Assembly: GCA_947303695.1 (NCBI GenBank) | Contig: CAMYYX010000061.1 | Location: forward strand, 1-10,056 | Direction: 5' to 3' | Source of the DNA: an uncultured Prevotellaceae bacterium | GTDB lineage: Bacteria > Bacteroidota > Bacteroidia > Bacteroidales > Bacteroidaceae | Length of the DNA: 10,056 nt | Shown: positions 1 through 6,141 of the stretch, in pieces | Numbering within the stretch: position 1 is the first letter of the stretch | Layout: each line of letters begins with the position of its first letter | Made by a program: the position numbers and the translations under genes | The notes under the pieces: generated by a model | The model's input: only the letters and a program-made list of their open reading frames with translations | What the model was told of the DNA's origin: nothing | Databases searched by the model: none

Positions 1-2
1 CT

Positions 3-122
3 CTTGCAAGCGCTATCGCAAGTGTACAGAAAGAACTCCGCCCAGCAGCTCAGGCAAAGGCTCCAGCACACTACATTCCAAGAATGCATCGCCCAGTTCG
101 CCAGTTCGCTTTCAGAGGTTAA
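3..122 (+). CDS. C-terminal end of an unidentified protein (partial)
   Basis: This is an open frame entering from the left edge and ending at TAA 120-122. It encodes 39 residues that are Ala-, Lys-, Arg- and Pro-rich, with HYIPRMHRPVRQ near the end and a final RG. Of the three forward frames it has the most protein-like composition, and it stops about 50 bases before a terminator-like hairpin, which fits the end of a real gene. The reverse strand shows no convincing alternative here. I do not recognise the family, and too little is present to assign a function. The basic, proline-containing tail could simply be a disordered C-terminus. Confidence 0.45.
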   Translation, partial: LASAIASVQKELRPAAQAKAPAHYIPRMHRPVRQFAFRG

Positions 123-170
123 GAAATTACTCTTGACAACATAATAATATAAGGAATTTCTTCAAAGAAG

Positions 171-200
171 AAGGTGCAGGTTCGACGGAACCCGCACCTT
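171..200. terminator. Bidirectional terminator-like hairpin between convergent genes
   Basis: The arms AAGGTGC and GCACCTT pair perfectly. After one A/C mismatch, GGTT pairs with AACC around a CGACGG loop. The + side is followed by CACTTTTACT and the - side by CTTCTTTG, so neither has a clean run of T. It lies between the stop of the + strand fragment (122) and the stop of the - strand GH43 gene (206) and probably ends both transcripts. Confidence 0.6.
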
Positions 201-205
201 CACTT

Positions 206-1261
206 TTACTGTATTCTGTTGTCCAATACCGGCCATCCATCTTTGTCAAAGTGCATTTTCTTGATGACCAATTTGGAGGCTCCGTTGTTGGCTCGTGCAT
301 AGCCGTGAGCCATGAAGTACCACTGCTCATCGAACTTGTAAGCTGACGTGTGCCCAATGCCATAATAATCGTCATCTCGCTGTGCGATAATGTCTCCTCC
401 ACCAGTTGCCATATCTTTCCCATTACGATCAAGATAGGGGCCAGATACTTTTTTTGAGCGGCCTACGGCAACTTTATAGTTGCTATTCGCTCCTTTGCAG
501 CAATAATCCCATGATACAAACAGATAGTAGTACTTGCCTTCTTTGATGATGAAGGGCGCTTCAATGGCATTTGCACCAGCATCTGGTGCTTGGTTTGCAC
601 GTTCCATATCCTCTTTTGAAACCAATTGTGCCATCTTATTTCGCAGATAGCGACGTGCGATTGTCTTTGGTTCTCCCTTGGGAGTCTTAAAGTCTTTATC
701 GAGTTTCACGAGTTGGATTCCATCCCAGAATGAACCCCACGTCAACCATGGATTCCCTTTTTCATCCACAATTAGATTGGGATCAATTGCATTCCAATTT
801 GTTTTTTGCTGTACACTTCTAATGACCACACCTTGATCCTCCCACTTGTAGTCAGGAGCTTCTGGATTTAGGGTTTTATTGGTCATTAATCCGATGGCAG
901 AACCATTTTTGCCAAAAGTTGAACAACTGTAATACAGATACCATGTGCCGTTATATTGTTGAATATCGGGAGCCCATGTGTGTCCTCGATAACCAGGAAC
1001 GGAATCAATGGCCCATTGAGGTATAGACGGCATCACCGAGTGGCCTGGTTGCCATGTCTTCATGTCCATTGATGTCAAACTACCTATCCCTTGTCCTGTG
1101 GCAAAAATATAATAAGTCCCTTCACATCGTGCCATCACGGGATCGTGCACATCAGGATTGGTCGCATCAAAATTGAATCGAGGTCTGCGGTTTTCATTTT
1201 GTGCAAAGCAGCACATACTTATAAAACTCAAAGCCGTAATGAATACAACAAGTCTTTTCAT
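206..1261 (-). CDS. Secreted glycoside hydrolase family 43, endo-1,5-alpha-L-arabinanase type
   Basis: This is a 351-residue GH43 five-bladed beta-propeller enzyme, most like arabinan endo-1,5-alpha-L-arabinanases, which cut the arabinan side chains of pectin. Residues 1-20 form a signal peptide (basic start, hydrophobic core, CFA before Gln21), so it is probably periplasmic or surface-exposed. The three GH43 acidic residues are visible: the base Asp40 in VHDPVMA, the pKa-modulating Asp160 in NAIDPNL, and the acid Glu234 in AIEAPF. His304 in YGIGHTS matches the metal-binding His of this group. The length is normal for a single-domain enzyme, with no accessory binding module. The next gene is divergent and no SusC/SusD pair is in view, so a polysaccharide utilization locus is not shown. 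Family assignment is firm. Substrate is inferred, and an exo-arabinofuranosidase or another GH43 specificity remains possible. Confidence 0.9.
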   Translation of the reverse strand: MKRLVVFITALSFISMCCFAQNENRRPRFNFDATNPDVHDPVMARCEGTYYIFATGQGIGSLTSMDMKTWQPGHSVMPSIPQWAIDSVPGYRGHTWAPDIQQYNGTWYLYYSCSTFGKNGSAIGLMTNKTLNPEAPDYKWEDQGVVIRSVQQKTNWNAIDPNLIVDEKGNPWLTWGSFWDGIQLVKLDKDFKTPKGEPKTIARRYLRNKMAQLVSKEDMERANQAPDAGANAIEAPFIIKEGKYYYLFVSWDYCCKGANSNYKVAVGRSKKVSGPYLDRNGKDMATGGGDIIAQRDDDYYGIGHTSAYKFDEQWYFMAHGYARANNGASKLVIKKMHFDKDGWPVLDNRIQ

Positions 1262-1298
1262 GGTTACATTAATAATAAAATAAAATCAATTTCTCATG

Positions 1299-1306
1299 CA
1301 AAAATA
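1299..1306 (-). promoter_or_regulatory. -7 promoter element candidate for the GH43 gene
   Basis: On the - strand this reads TATTTTTG, a full match to the Bacteroidetes -7 consensus TAnnTTTG. It lies 37 bases upstream of the GH43 ATG, giving a short leader of about 30 nt. No good TTG-type -33 element was found at the expected spacing, so the gene may depend on an activator, or the match may be chance in AT-rich DNA. Confidence 0.45.
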
Positions 1307-1367
1307 CGAAAAAAAACAGAATCAGACAGCGAGAATCATCAATTATTCACAAAAAAAATAAAAAATA

Positions 1368-1398
1368 TTGCCCATATAGAATTTATTTCGTACTTTTG
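1368..1398 (+). promoter_or_regulatory. Bacteroidetes-type promoter (-33 TTG / -7 TACTTTTG)
   Basis: TTG at 1368-1370 is followed after 20 bases by TACTTTTG at 1391-1398, matching the TTG-N19-21-TAnnTTTG pattern of the primary sigma factor in this phylum. The ATG at 1424 is 25 bases further on. This is the only candidate in the window with both boxes well placed. It also argues that translation begins at 1424 and not at an upstream in-frame start. Confidence 0.75.
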
Positions 1399-1423
1399 CA
1401 ATGTAACTAAATCTTACAACGAA

Positions 1424-2212
1424 ATGAAAGAAATAAAAATCACTAAGCGGGCACACGACGAAATCCGTCGCAGTTTCTCATCAAGAGCACAGATTAACAG
1501 CCTGCGTACCGATCCCGAACTGACAGAGATAGTAGATAATTTCGCATTTGACAAGACTTTGCAGAAATCAGAGGGATTCGTGTTGGAAAAGACACGTGTG
1601 ATGTGTATCTTGGCAGCAACGATTGGTTGTAACGCCATCAATGAATTCAAGCTCTTTGTTGATGCATGTCTGAACTTTGGGGTTAAGCCTCGTGAAATCC
1701 GCGAGATTGTCTATATGGCATATCCATATGTGGGTGCAGCATTACTTGTTGACTATACCTTGTTGATGAACGATATCTTCGAGAACAACGGTATCCGTCT
1801 TCCACTTGATCCTCAGAATACAGTAGAGAATGATGAAGAGGCTTTTAAGCGTGGATTGGAGCTGATGGACGAGACTTTCGGACCTGGTGCTGGCGAAAGC
1901 ATGATTGCATCTGCGCCTAAAGGTCAGGAACACATTGGAAAGTTCATGGCTGAATACTGTTTCGGTTATTTCTATTCTCGCAATGGTATCGACACCCAGC
2001 ATCGTGAACTCATCTGCTTCTGCCTTATCGCAGCTATGGGTGGATGTGATGATCGTCTGCTGGTACATGCTCGTGGATGTAGGAATCACAAGATTACAAA
2101 GGATGAGATGATAGCTGTAGCTACCGTCATCCTGCCTTGGATTGGTTTCCCTCGTACGCTCAACGCAGTAAACATCATCAACAAAGCTTATAGCACAGAA
2201 CAGGTGATGTGA
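1424..2212 (+). CDS. Tandem-domain carboxymuconolactone decarboxylase (CMD) family protein
   Basis: This 262-residue cytosolic protein has two CMD-like helical repeats, at about 55-106 and 192-248. The second is canonical: RELICFCLIAAMGGC, then His215 in LLVHARG, then WIGFPRTLNA. The first keeps the fold pattern (TRVMCILAATIGC... GVKPREIREIV... PYVGAA), but Phe78 or a neighbour sits where the conserved His is expected. No AhpD-type CxxC pair is present, so a peroxiredoxin-reductase role is not supported. Proteins of this build act as decarboxylases or as uncharacterised thiol or quinone-related enzymes; the substrate cannot be told. The frame is open upstream to 1091, but that stretch crosses the promoter and lies antisense to GH43. 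The ATG at 1424, 25 bases after the -7 box, is the start. It is a single-gene transcript closed by the terminator at 2237. Confidence 0.85.
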   Translation: MKEIKITKRAHDEIRRSFSSRAQINSLRTDPELTEIVDNFAFDKTLQKSEGFVLEKTRVMCILAATIGCNAINEFKLFVDACLNFGVKPREIREIVYMAYPYVGAALLVDYTLLMNDIFENNGIRLPLDPQNTVENDEEAFKRGLELMDETFGPGAGESMIASAPKGQEHIGKFMAEYCFGYFYSRNGIDTQHRELICFCLIAAMGGCDDRLLVHARGCRNHKITKDEMIAVATVILPWIGFPRTLNAVNIINKAYSTEQVM

Positions 2213-2236
2213 TTTTTCGCATGACTCCCTATCAAC

Positions 2237-2266
2237 AAAAAAGGCTCCCAATCGGGAGCTTTTTTT
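2237..2266. terminator. Strong bidirectional intrinsic terminator
   Basis: The layout is A6, GGCTCCC, loop AATC, GGGAGCT, T6. The stem has seven pairs including one G-T pair, and the flanking A and T runs give a U-tract on either strand. It serves the CMD gene (stop 2212) on + and kdsD (stop 2265-2267) on -. The kdsD stop codon overlaps the end of the T run, so this is a compact shared end for two convergent units. Confidence 0.93.
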
Positions 2267-3212
2267 AATTCATGATAGCGAAGTAGTCGACGATGCCTAG
2301 CAATCGGTTGTTCTTGTCTACAACCAACAAGGAGTGAATCTTGTATTGGTGGAACATGTACTGAATTTGTGTCAGTTTGGCATCAGGATTGATTGTCTTC
2401 GGAGTTGTAGTCATTGCTTCTGATACAGAGAGATTAAAGAAATTCTCTTTCGAGCCCTCTACCGCACGACGGATGTCACCATCAGTGATGATTCCCAGTA
2501 TCCGCTCATCGCGCATCACGACACCAAGTCCCAAATGTCCGTTACTGATGGAGATGAGGGCGTCAATTAGTTTCATTTCTGGGGGAATGATTGGCAGATG
2601 CTCCGTATACATCACGTCCTTCACTTTCGTCACCAGTTTCTTTCCCAGCAAACCGCCAGGATGGAATACTGCGAAATCTTGTGCTTTGAAATGTCGTAAC
2701 TCTATGAGCACACATGCAAGGGCATCACCCATCGCCATTGCGGCAGTAGTAGATGATGTTGGAGCCAGATTGAGCGGACAGGCTTCCTTTTCTACAGATA
2801 CGTTGATGTTATGGGTGGCTGTATGTGCAAGGAGAGACTCTGGATTACCTGTCAAAGAGATAATCGGTATATGACGTTCATCCAGAAAGGCTGCCATACG
2901 TAGAATCTCATCTGAATTGCCAGAGTTGGAAATCAACAGTGCTACATCATTTACTGTAATCATACCGAGGTCTCCGTGCAGAGCATCGAGTGGGTTCACA
3001 TAAAACGCCGGGGTTCCTGTACTAGCCAATGTAGCCGCTACTTTCGCAGCGATATGTCCTGATTTACCGACTCCAGACACTACTACGTGCCCTTTACAGT
3101 TATACAATAGATTGACAGCACCGTCGAAATTTCCGTCAAGCAGCGGAACCAAATCCAGCAATGCTTGTGACTCGTCTTTCAGACAACGTGCTGCGATGTC
3201 TCTTATTTCCAT
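2265..3212 (-). CDS. kdsD: Arabinose-5-phosphate isomerase (KpsF/GutQ type)
   Basis: This enzyme converts ribulose-5-phosphate to arabinose-5-phosphate, the first committed step of Kdo synthesis in the cytosol. The 315-residue protein has an N-terminal SIS domain (about 30-165, with SGVGKSGH, the phosphate-binding ISNSGNS and APTSSTTA) and a C-terminal pair of CBS domains (about 198-315, with GIITDGDIRR). By alignment with the E. coli enzyme the catalytic residues are Lys50, Glu102, Glu143 (KEACPLNLAPTS) and His184 (HPGG), all present. The chosen ATG begins 1 nt after the kdsA stop. A TTG three codons upstream (3221) would overlap kdsA by 8 nt and is less likely. The position after kdsA supports kdsD over the paralogues gutQ and kpsF. 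It is the last gene of the - strand run and ends at the shared terminator. Confidence 0.95.
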   Translation of the reverse strand: MEIRDIAARCLKDESQALLDLVPLLDGNFDGAVNLLYNCKGHVVVSGVGKSGHIAAKVAATLASTGTPAFYVNPLDALHGDLGMITVNDVALLISNSGNSDEILRMAAFLDERHIPIISLTGNPESLLAHTATHNINVSVEKEACPLNLAPTSSTTAAMAMGDALACVLIELRHFKAQDFAVFHPGGLLGKKLVTKVKDVMYTEHLPIIPPEMKLIDALISISNGHLGLGVVMRDERILGIITDGDIRRAVEGSKENFFNLSVSEAMTTTPKTINPDAKLTQIQYMFHQYKIHSLLVVDKNNRLLGIVDYFAIMN

Positions 3213-3213
3213 A

Positions 3214-3975
3214 TTAATCAATCAAAGATTTTACTACTGATTCCAAATCTTTTAAATAAAGCATGTTAGGTCCGTCGCTGAGTGCGTTCTCTGGATCGGG
3301 ATGAGTTTCAAAGAAGAACCCGGTTGCACCGAAAGCTTTGGCCGCAAGAGCCATTGCAGGAACGAATTCACGGTTGCCACCTGTTTTGCCGCCCATAGAG
3401 CCAGGACGCTGTACAGAGTGCGTACAATCCATGATGACGGTGTCGGTAATTTGTTTCATGTCGGCAATATTGCGGAAGTCAACAGCGATGTTGTTATATC
3501 CGTAGATATTTCCTCGCTCCGTAAGCCACACCCTGTTGTTACCGCTTTCACGTACTTTTTGGACGGGAAACTGCATGTCGATTCCGCTCAAGAACTGTGC
3601 TTTCTTGATGTTCACTATCTTGCCTGTCATTGCAGCTGCAACCAATAGGTCAGTTTGTCGGCAGAGGAATGCAGGAATCTGCAACACATCTGCTACCTCT
3701 GCTGCAGGTTGAGCCTGCCAGCTTTCGTGAATGTCCGTCAGCACTTTCAGCCCGTATGTCGACTTGATGTCAGCCAACATTTGCAAACCCTTTTCTATTC
3801 CGGGACCGCGATACGAATGGATGGATGTGCGGTTGGCCTTGTCATACGAAGCCTTGAAGATAATGTCAATGCCATACGCTTGATTCAGTCGTACCAATTC
3901 CTTGGCAACCTCGTTGAGCACTTCCATTGACTCAATCACACATGGACCAGCAATGAGTGTTATCTGTTTATTCAT
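3214..3975 (-). CDS. kdsA: 3-deoxy-8-phosphooctulonate synthase (Kdo-8-P synthase), metal-dependent class
   Basis: This enzyme condenses arabinose-5-phosphate with phosphoenolpyruvate to Kdo-8-phosphate for the lipopolysaccharide inner core. It is a 253-residue TIM barrel with GPCVIES at the start, FKASYDKANR, TDIHESWQ, IPAFLCRQTDLL, and DCTHSVQRPG. Four residues that bind the metal in the Aquifex aeolicus enzyme (Cys11, His185, Glu222, Asp233) line up with Cys12, His186, Glu223 and Asp234 here. The E. coli metal-independent form has Asn in place of the Cys, so this copy should need a divalent metal. The start overlaps the end of the upstream phosphopantetheinyl transferase by 8 nt, and kdsD follows after 1 nt. 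Coupled translation with its substrate-supplying partner kdsD is likely. Confidence 0.97.
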   Translation of the reverse strand: MNKQITLIAGPCVIESMEVLNEVAKELVRLNQAYGIDIIFKASYDKANRTSIHSYRGPGIEKGLQMLADIKSTYGLKVLTDIHESWQAQPAAEVADVLQIPAFLCRQTDLLVAAAMTGKIVNIKKAQFLSGIDMQFPVQKVRESGNNRVWLTERGNIYGYNNIAVDFRNIADMKQITDTVIMDCTHSVQRPGSMGGKTGGNREFVPAMALAAKAFGATGFFFETHPDPENALSDGPNMLYLKDLESVVKSLID

Positions 3976-4636
3976 CTTGTTTCTTGGTATATGTTAATAC
4001 GAAATCGTCGAACACCTTATAATATATAATATATGTGTCGTCTTCTTTCATATCTTTGATAGAGAATTCGCCTTCATATTGCGTTTCGTCGAACGGACTT
4101 ACTTGCATCTCGTCAACGAAGTTCACACCCTCACGCCCTAACACCTTGAACAGGGTCTCTTTAGCCGACCAATGTAAGAGCAAGCCTATTGTTGTCTCGG
4201 CAAACTCGTCATTACGCATGAAACGTGTTCTGACCTTCTCTACACGAGGCAGTTTCTCTTTATCGTCAAATACATTTGTCTTTTCCTCAAATCGTTCAAT
4301 CTGCTCCACGTCGATACCTATAGGAGCACTTTCAGAGAGGGCAATAGCTACATACCCTTTGGTGTGTGATATGCTGATGTGCAAACCCTCATAGCCCGGT
4401 AATAGAGGAGCGCCCAGATCGTTGTAATTGATATGCACCTGACGGTCGAGCACTGTGTAGAGCAACACTCTAACGGCTGTCCATTCAATCCTTCGGAACT
4501 CAGAACTGAATTGCTGTTCAGCTTCATTGCTGACAGAATCAGCATCGGGTAGCATGCTGAGTAACTCTTCATAGTCCTCAGTAACGTGCCACACCGCCAC
4601 ACGCATTCCTTCAATATGTTTATCGTAGTACAGCAT
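3968..4636 (-). CDS. 4'-phosphopantetheinyl transferase superfamily protein
   Basis: This enzyme would transfer the phosphopantetheine arm of CoA to a serine on an acyl or peptidyl carrier protein. At 222 residues it is the size of the Sfp/AcpT-like two-lobed form, not the short AcpS. Visible motifs are HISISHTKGYVAIA (about 86-98), IGIDVEQI with Mg-binding Asp109 and Glu111, and the WSAKETLFKVLG block (156-167) with Glu160 and Lys159. The N-terminal half is divergent, as usual in this family. Its ATG overlaps the ssb stop by one base and its end overlaps kdsA by 8 nt, placing it firmly inside the operon. The target carrier protein cannot be read from the window. Fatty-acid ACP is a reasonable guess because no polyketide or peptide synthetase is nearby. 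Confidence 0.92.
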   Translation of the reverse strand: MLYYDKHIEGMRVAVWHVTEDYEELLSMLPDADSVSNEAEQQFSSEFRRIEWTAVRVLLYTVLDRQVHINYNDLGAPLLPGYEGLHISISHTKGYVAIALSESAPIGIDVEQIERFEEKTNVFDDKEKLPRVEKVRTRFMRNDEFAETTIGLLLHWSAKETLFKVLGREGVNFVDEMQVSPFDETQYEGEFSIKDMKEDDTYIIYYKVFDDFVLTYTKKQDE

Positions 4637-5076
4637 CAGAATGGAATTTCATCGTTGTCTGATACATTGGTCACTGGTTGAGGTGCAGAGGCTTGATTTG
4701 GATAGCTGCTGGCAACCCCTTGTGCTGCAGGTGCAGCTGCTGACTTTGGAGTCAGCATTTCCATACTGTTCACCATGATTTCAACGACCTGACGGCTGAT
4801 ACCTTGCTTGTCGGTATACGAACGTGTCTGAATCTTACCTTCGACATATAGTTTGTCACCCTTATGAACATATTTCTCAACCGTTTCTGCCAGTTTATCC
4901 CAGAACAGCAAACTATGCCATTCTGCGCGTTCTGGTACCTGAGTGCCATCACGCATGGTATATGCACGATCCGTGGTTGCAAGTCTTACTGAAGCAACAC
5001 ACACACCTGTATCTAAATATCTGACCGTCGGTTCCTGTCCGACGTTTCCTATAAGCATTACTTTGTTTAAAGACAT
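4636..5076 (-). CDS. ssb: Single-stranded DNA-binding protein
   Basis: This 146-residue SSB binds single-stranded DNA in replication, repair and recombination. Residues 1-110 form the OB fold (NKVMLIGNVGQEPTVRY at the start, then FWDKLAE and YVEGKIQTRSYTDKQG). An Ala-, Pro- and Gln-rich flexible linker follows, then the acidic tip DNDEIPF, which recruits partner proteins. The length and order of parts are those of a chromosomal SSB. It lies 20 nt after aroC, and its TGA overlaps the ATG of the phosphopantetheinyl transferase. Bacteroidetes often carry extra ssb copies on mobile elements, but the housekeeping neighbours here suggest this is the main copy. Confidence 0.97.
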   Translation of the reverse strand: MSLNKVMLIGNVGQEPTVRYLDTGVCVASVRLATTDRAYTMRDGTQVPERAEWHSLLFWDKLAETVEKYVHKGDKLYVEGKIQTRSYTDKQGISRQVVEIMVNSMEMLTPKSAAAPAAQGVASSYPNQASAPQPVTNVSDNDEIPF

Positions 5077-5096
5077 CTTATTAACTTTTTGACAAT

Positions 5097-6119
5097 TTAT
5101 AATTTATTAGTTTGGCGCAGCAAGACATAATCAAGAATGGTCATCGCTGCCATTGCTTCCACGATAGGAACTGCACGGGTGAGCACACACGGGTCGTGAC
5201 GCCCTTTGGCCGTGAATGCGACTTCCTTGCCTGCCATGTTGACGGTGTGTTGCTCACGAAGGATGGTAGGAACGGGTTTGAATAGCACACGGAACACGAT
5301 CTCTTCACCGTTGCTAATGCCACCTTGTATACCTCCACTATGATTGGTACGCATACGGATTTGTCCATTGTCGTTGTAGAACTCATCGTTCATCTGCGAA
5401 CCAGTCAGCCCAACACCCTCAAATCCATCTCCGAGATCAAATCCTTTCACGGCATTGATAGAGAGCATCGCTGCTCCGAGTGCCGCATTGAGTTTGCCGA
5501 ATACTGGTTCCCCCAATCCTACAGGGCAGTTCTTGATGGTACATCCAATGATGCCTCCAATACTGTCATTCTCTGCGCGAACTGCTTTCACCACTTCCTC
5601 TATCTGTGCCTGTTGTTCCTCTTTCGTTCCATGTAGTTTATGACTACCAACTTGCAGGATGTCTGCTTCAATCACGATACCTTTCTGTTGCAACACCAGT
5701 TTCGCGAATGCTCCACCCACTACTCGACATAGTGTTTCGCGTGCTGAAGCACGTCCTCCGCCTCTGTAGTCACGAATACCATATTTCATCTGGTAAGTAT
5801 AGTCAGCATGTGAAGGACGGAACACATCCTTGATATTCGTATAGTCTGAGGAATGATGATCCGCATTACGTACAATGAATCCGATAGGGCAACCAGTCGT
5901 TTTTCCTTCAAACACGCCTGATAAGATTTCTACCTTATCTGCTTCGTTGCGTGCTGTGGTCAGTACTCCTTGTCCCGGACGGCGACGGTGGAGTTCTGAT
6001 TGTATGAACTCCATGTCCACGTCAATTCCTGAAGGCATTCCGTCAATCACACCTCCTAATGCTTCACCATGACTTTCGCCAAAGGTGGTCAGCTTGAATA
6101 TGTTACCGAATGTATTCAT
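5097..6119 (-). CDS. aroC: Chorismate synthase
   Basis: This enzyme catalyses the last step of the shikimate pathway, 5-enolpyruvylshikimate-3-phosphate to chorismate, using reduced FMN, and so feeds aromatic amino acids, folate and quinones. The 340 residues carry TFGESHG with His17, HRRRPGQG (about 44-51), FRPSHADYTY with His104, the signature YRGGGRASARET (118-129), NHSGGIQGGISNGE (259-272) and GRHDPCVLTRAVP (306-318). The frame stays open a further 40 codons upstream with a GTG, but that stretch is the out-of-frame shadow of the slyD tail. The ATG at 6119 gives the standard N-terminus MNTFGN. It sits 22 nt after slyD and 20 nt before ssb in the same direction. Confidence 0.98.
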   Translation of the reverse strand: MNTFGNIFKLTTFGESHGEALGGVIDGMPSGIDVDMEFIQSELHRRRPGQGVLTTARNEADKVEILSGVFEGKTTGCPIGFIVRNADHHSSDYTNIKDVFRPSHADYTYQMKYGIRDYRGGGRASARETLCRVVGGAFAKLVLQQKGIVIEADILQVGSHKLHGTKEEQQAQIEEVVKAVRAENDSIGGIIGCTIKNCPVGLGEPVFGKLNAALGAAMLSINAVKGFDLGDGFEGVGLTGSQMNDEFYNDNGQIRMRTNHSGGIQGGISNGEEIVFRVLFKPVPTILREQHTVNMAGKEVAFTAKGRHDPCVLTRAVPIVEAMAAMTILDYVLLRQTNKL

Positions 6120-6141
6120 CTTCAGATCTGATAATATATCT

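Noticed and set aside
1308..1366. A-rich tracts that might suggest a replication origin or iteron region.
   Set aside because: The tracts are irregular, no DnaA-box-like or repeated elements were seen, and AT-rich intergenic DNA is normal for this phylum.
1091..1423. An in-frame 111-codon N-terminal extension of the CMD protein.
   Set aside because: It lies antisense to the GH43 signal-peptide region and crosses a well-formed promoter. The extra residues have no family character.
2377..2874. A 165-codon + strand open frame opposite kdsD.
   Set aside because: It is an antisense shadow of a well-conserved gene with no motif, signal or promoter of its own.
3213..3221. A TTG start for kdsD three codons upstream of the chosen ATG.
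   Set aside because: The ATG at 3212 follows the kdsA stop by one base and gives the usual N-terminus. TTG would be a weak start and adds only three residues.
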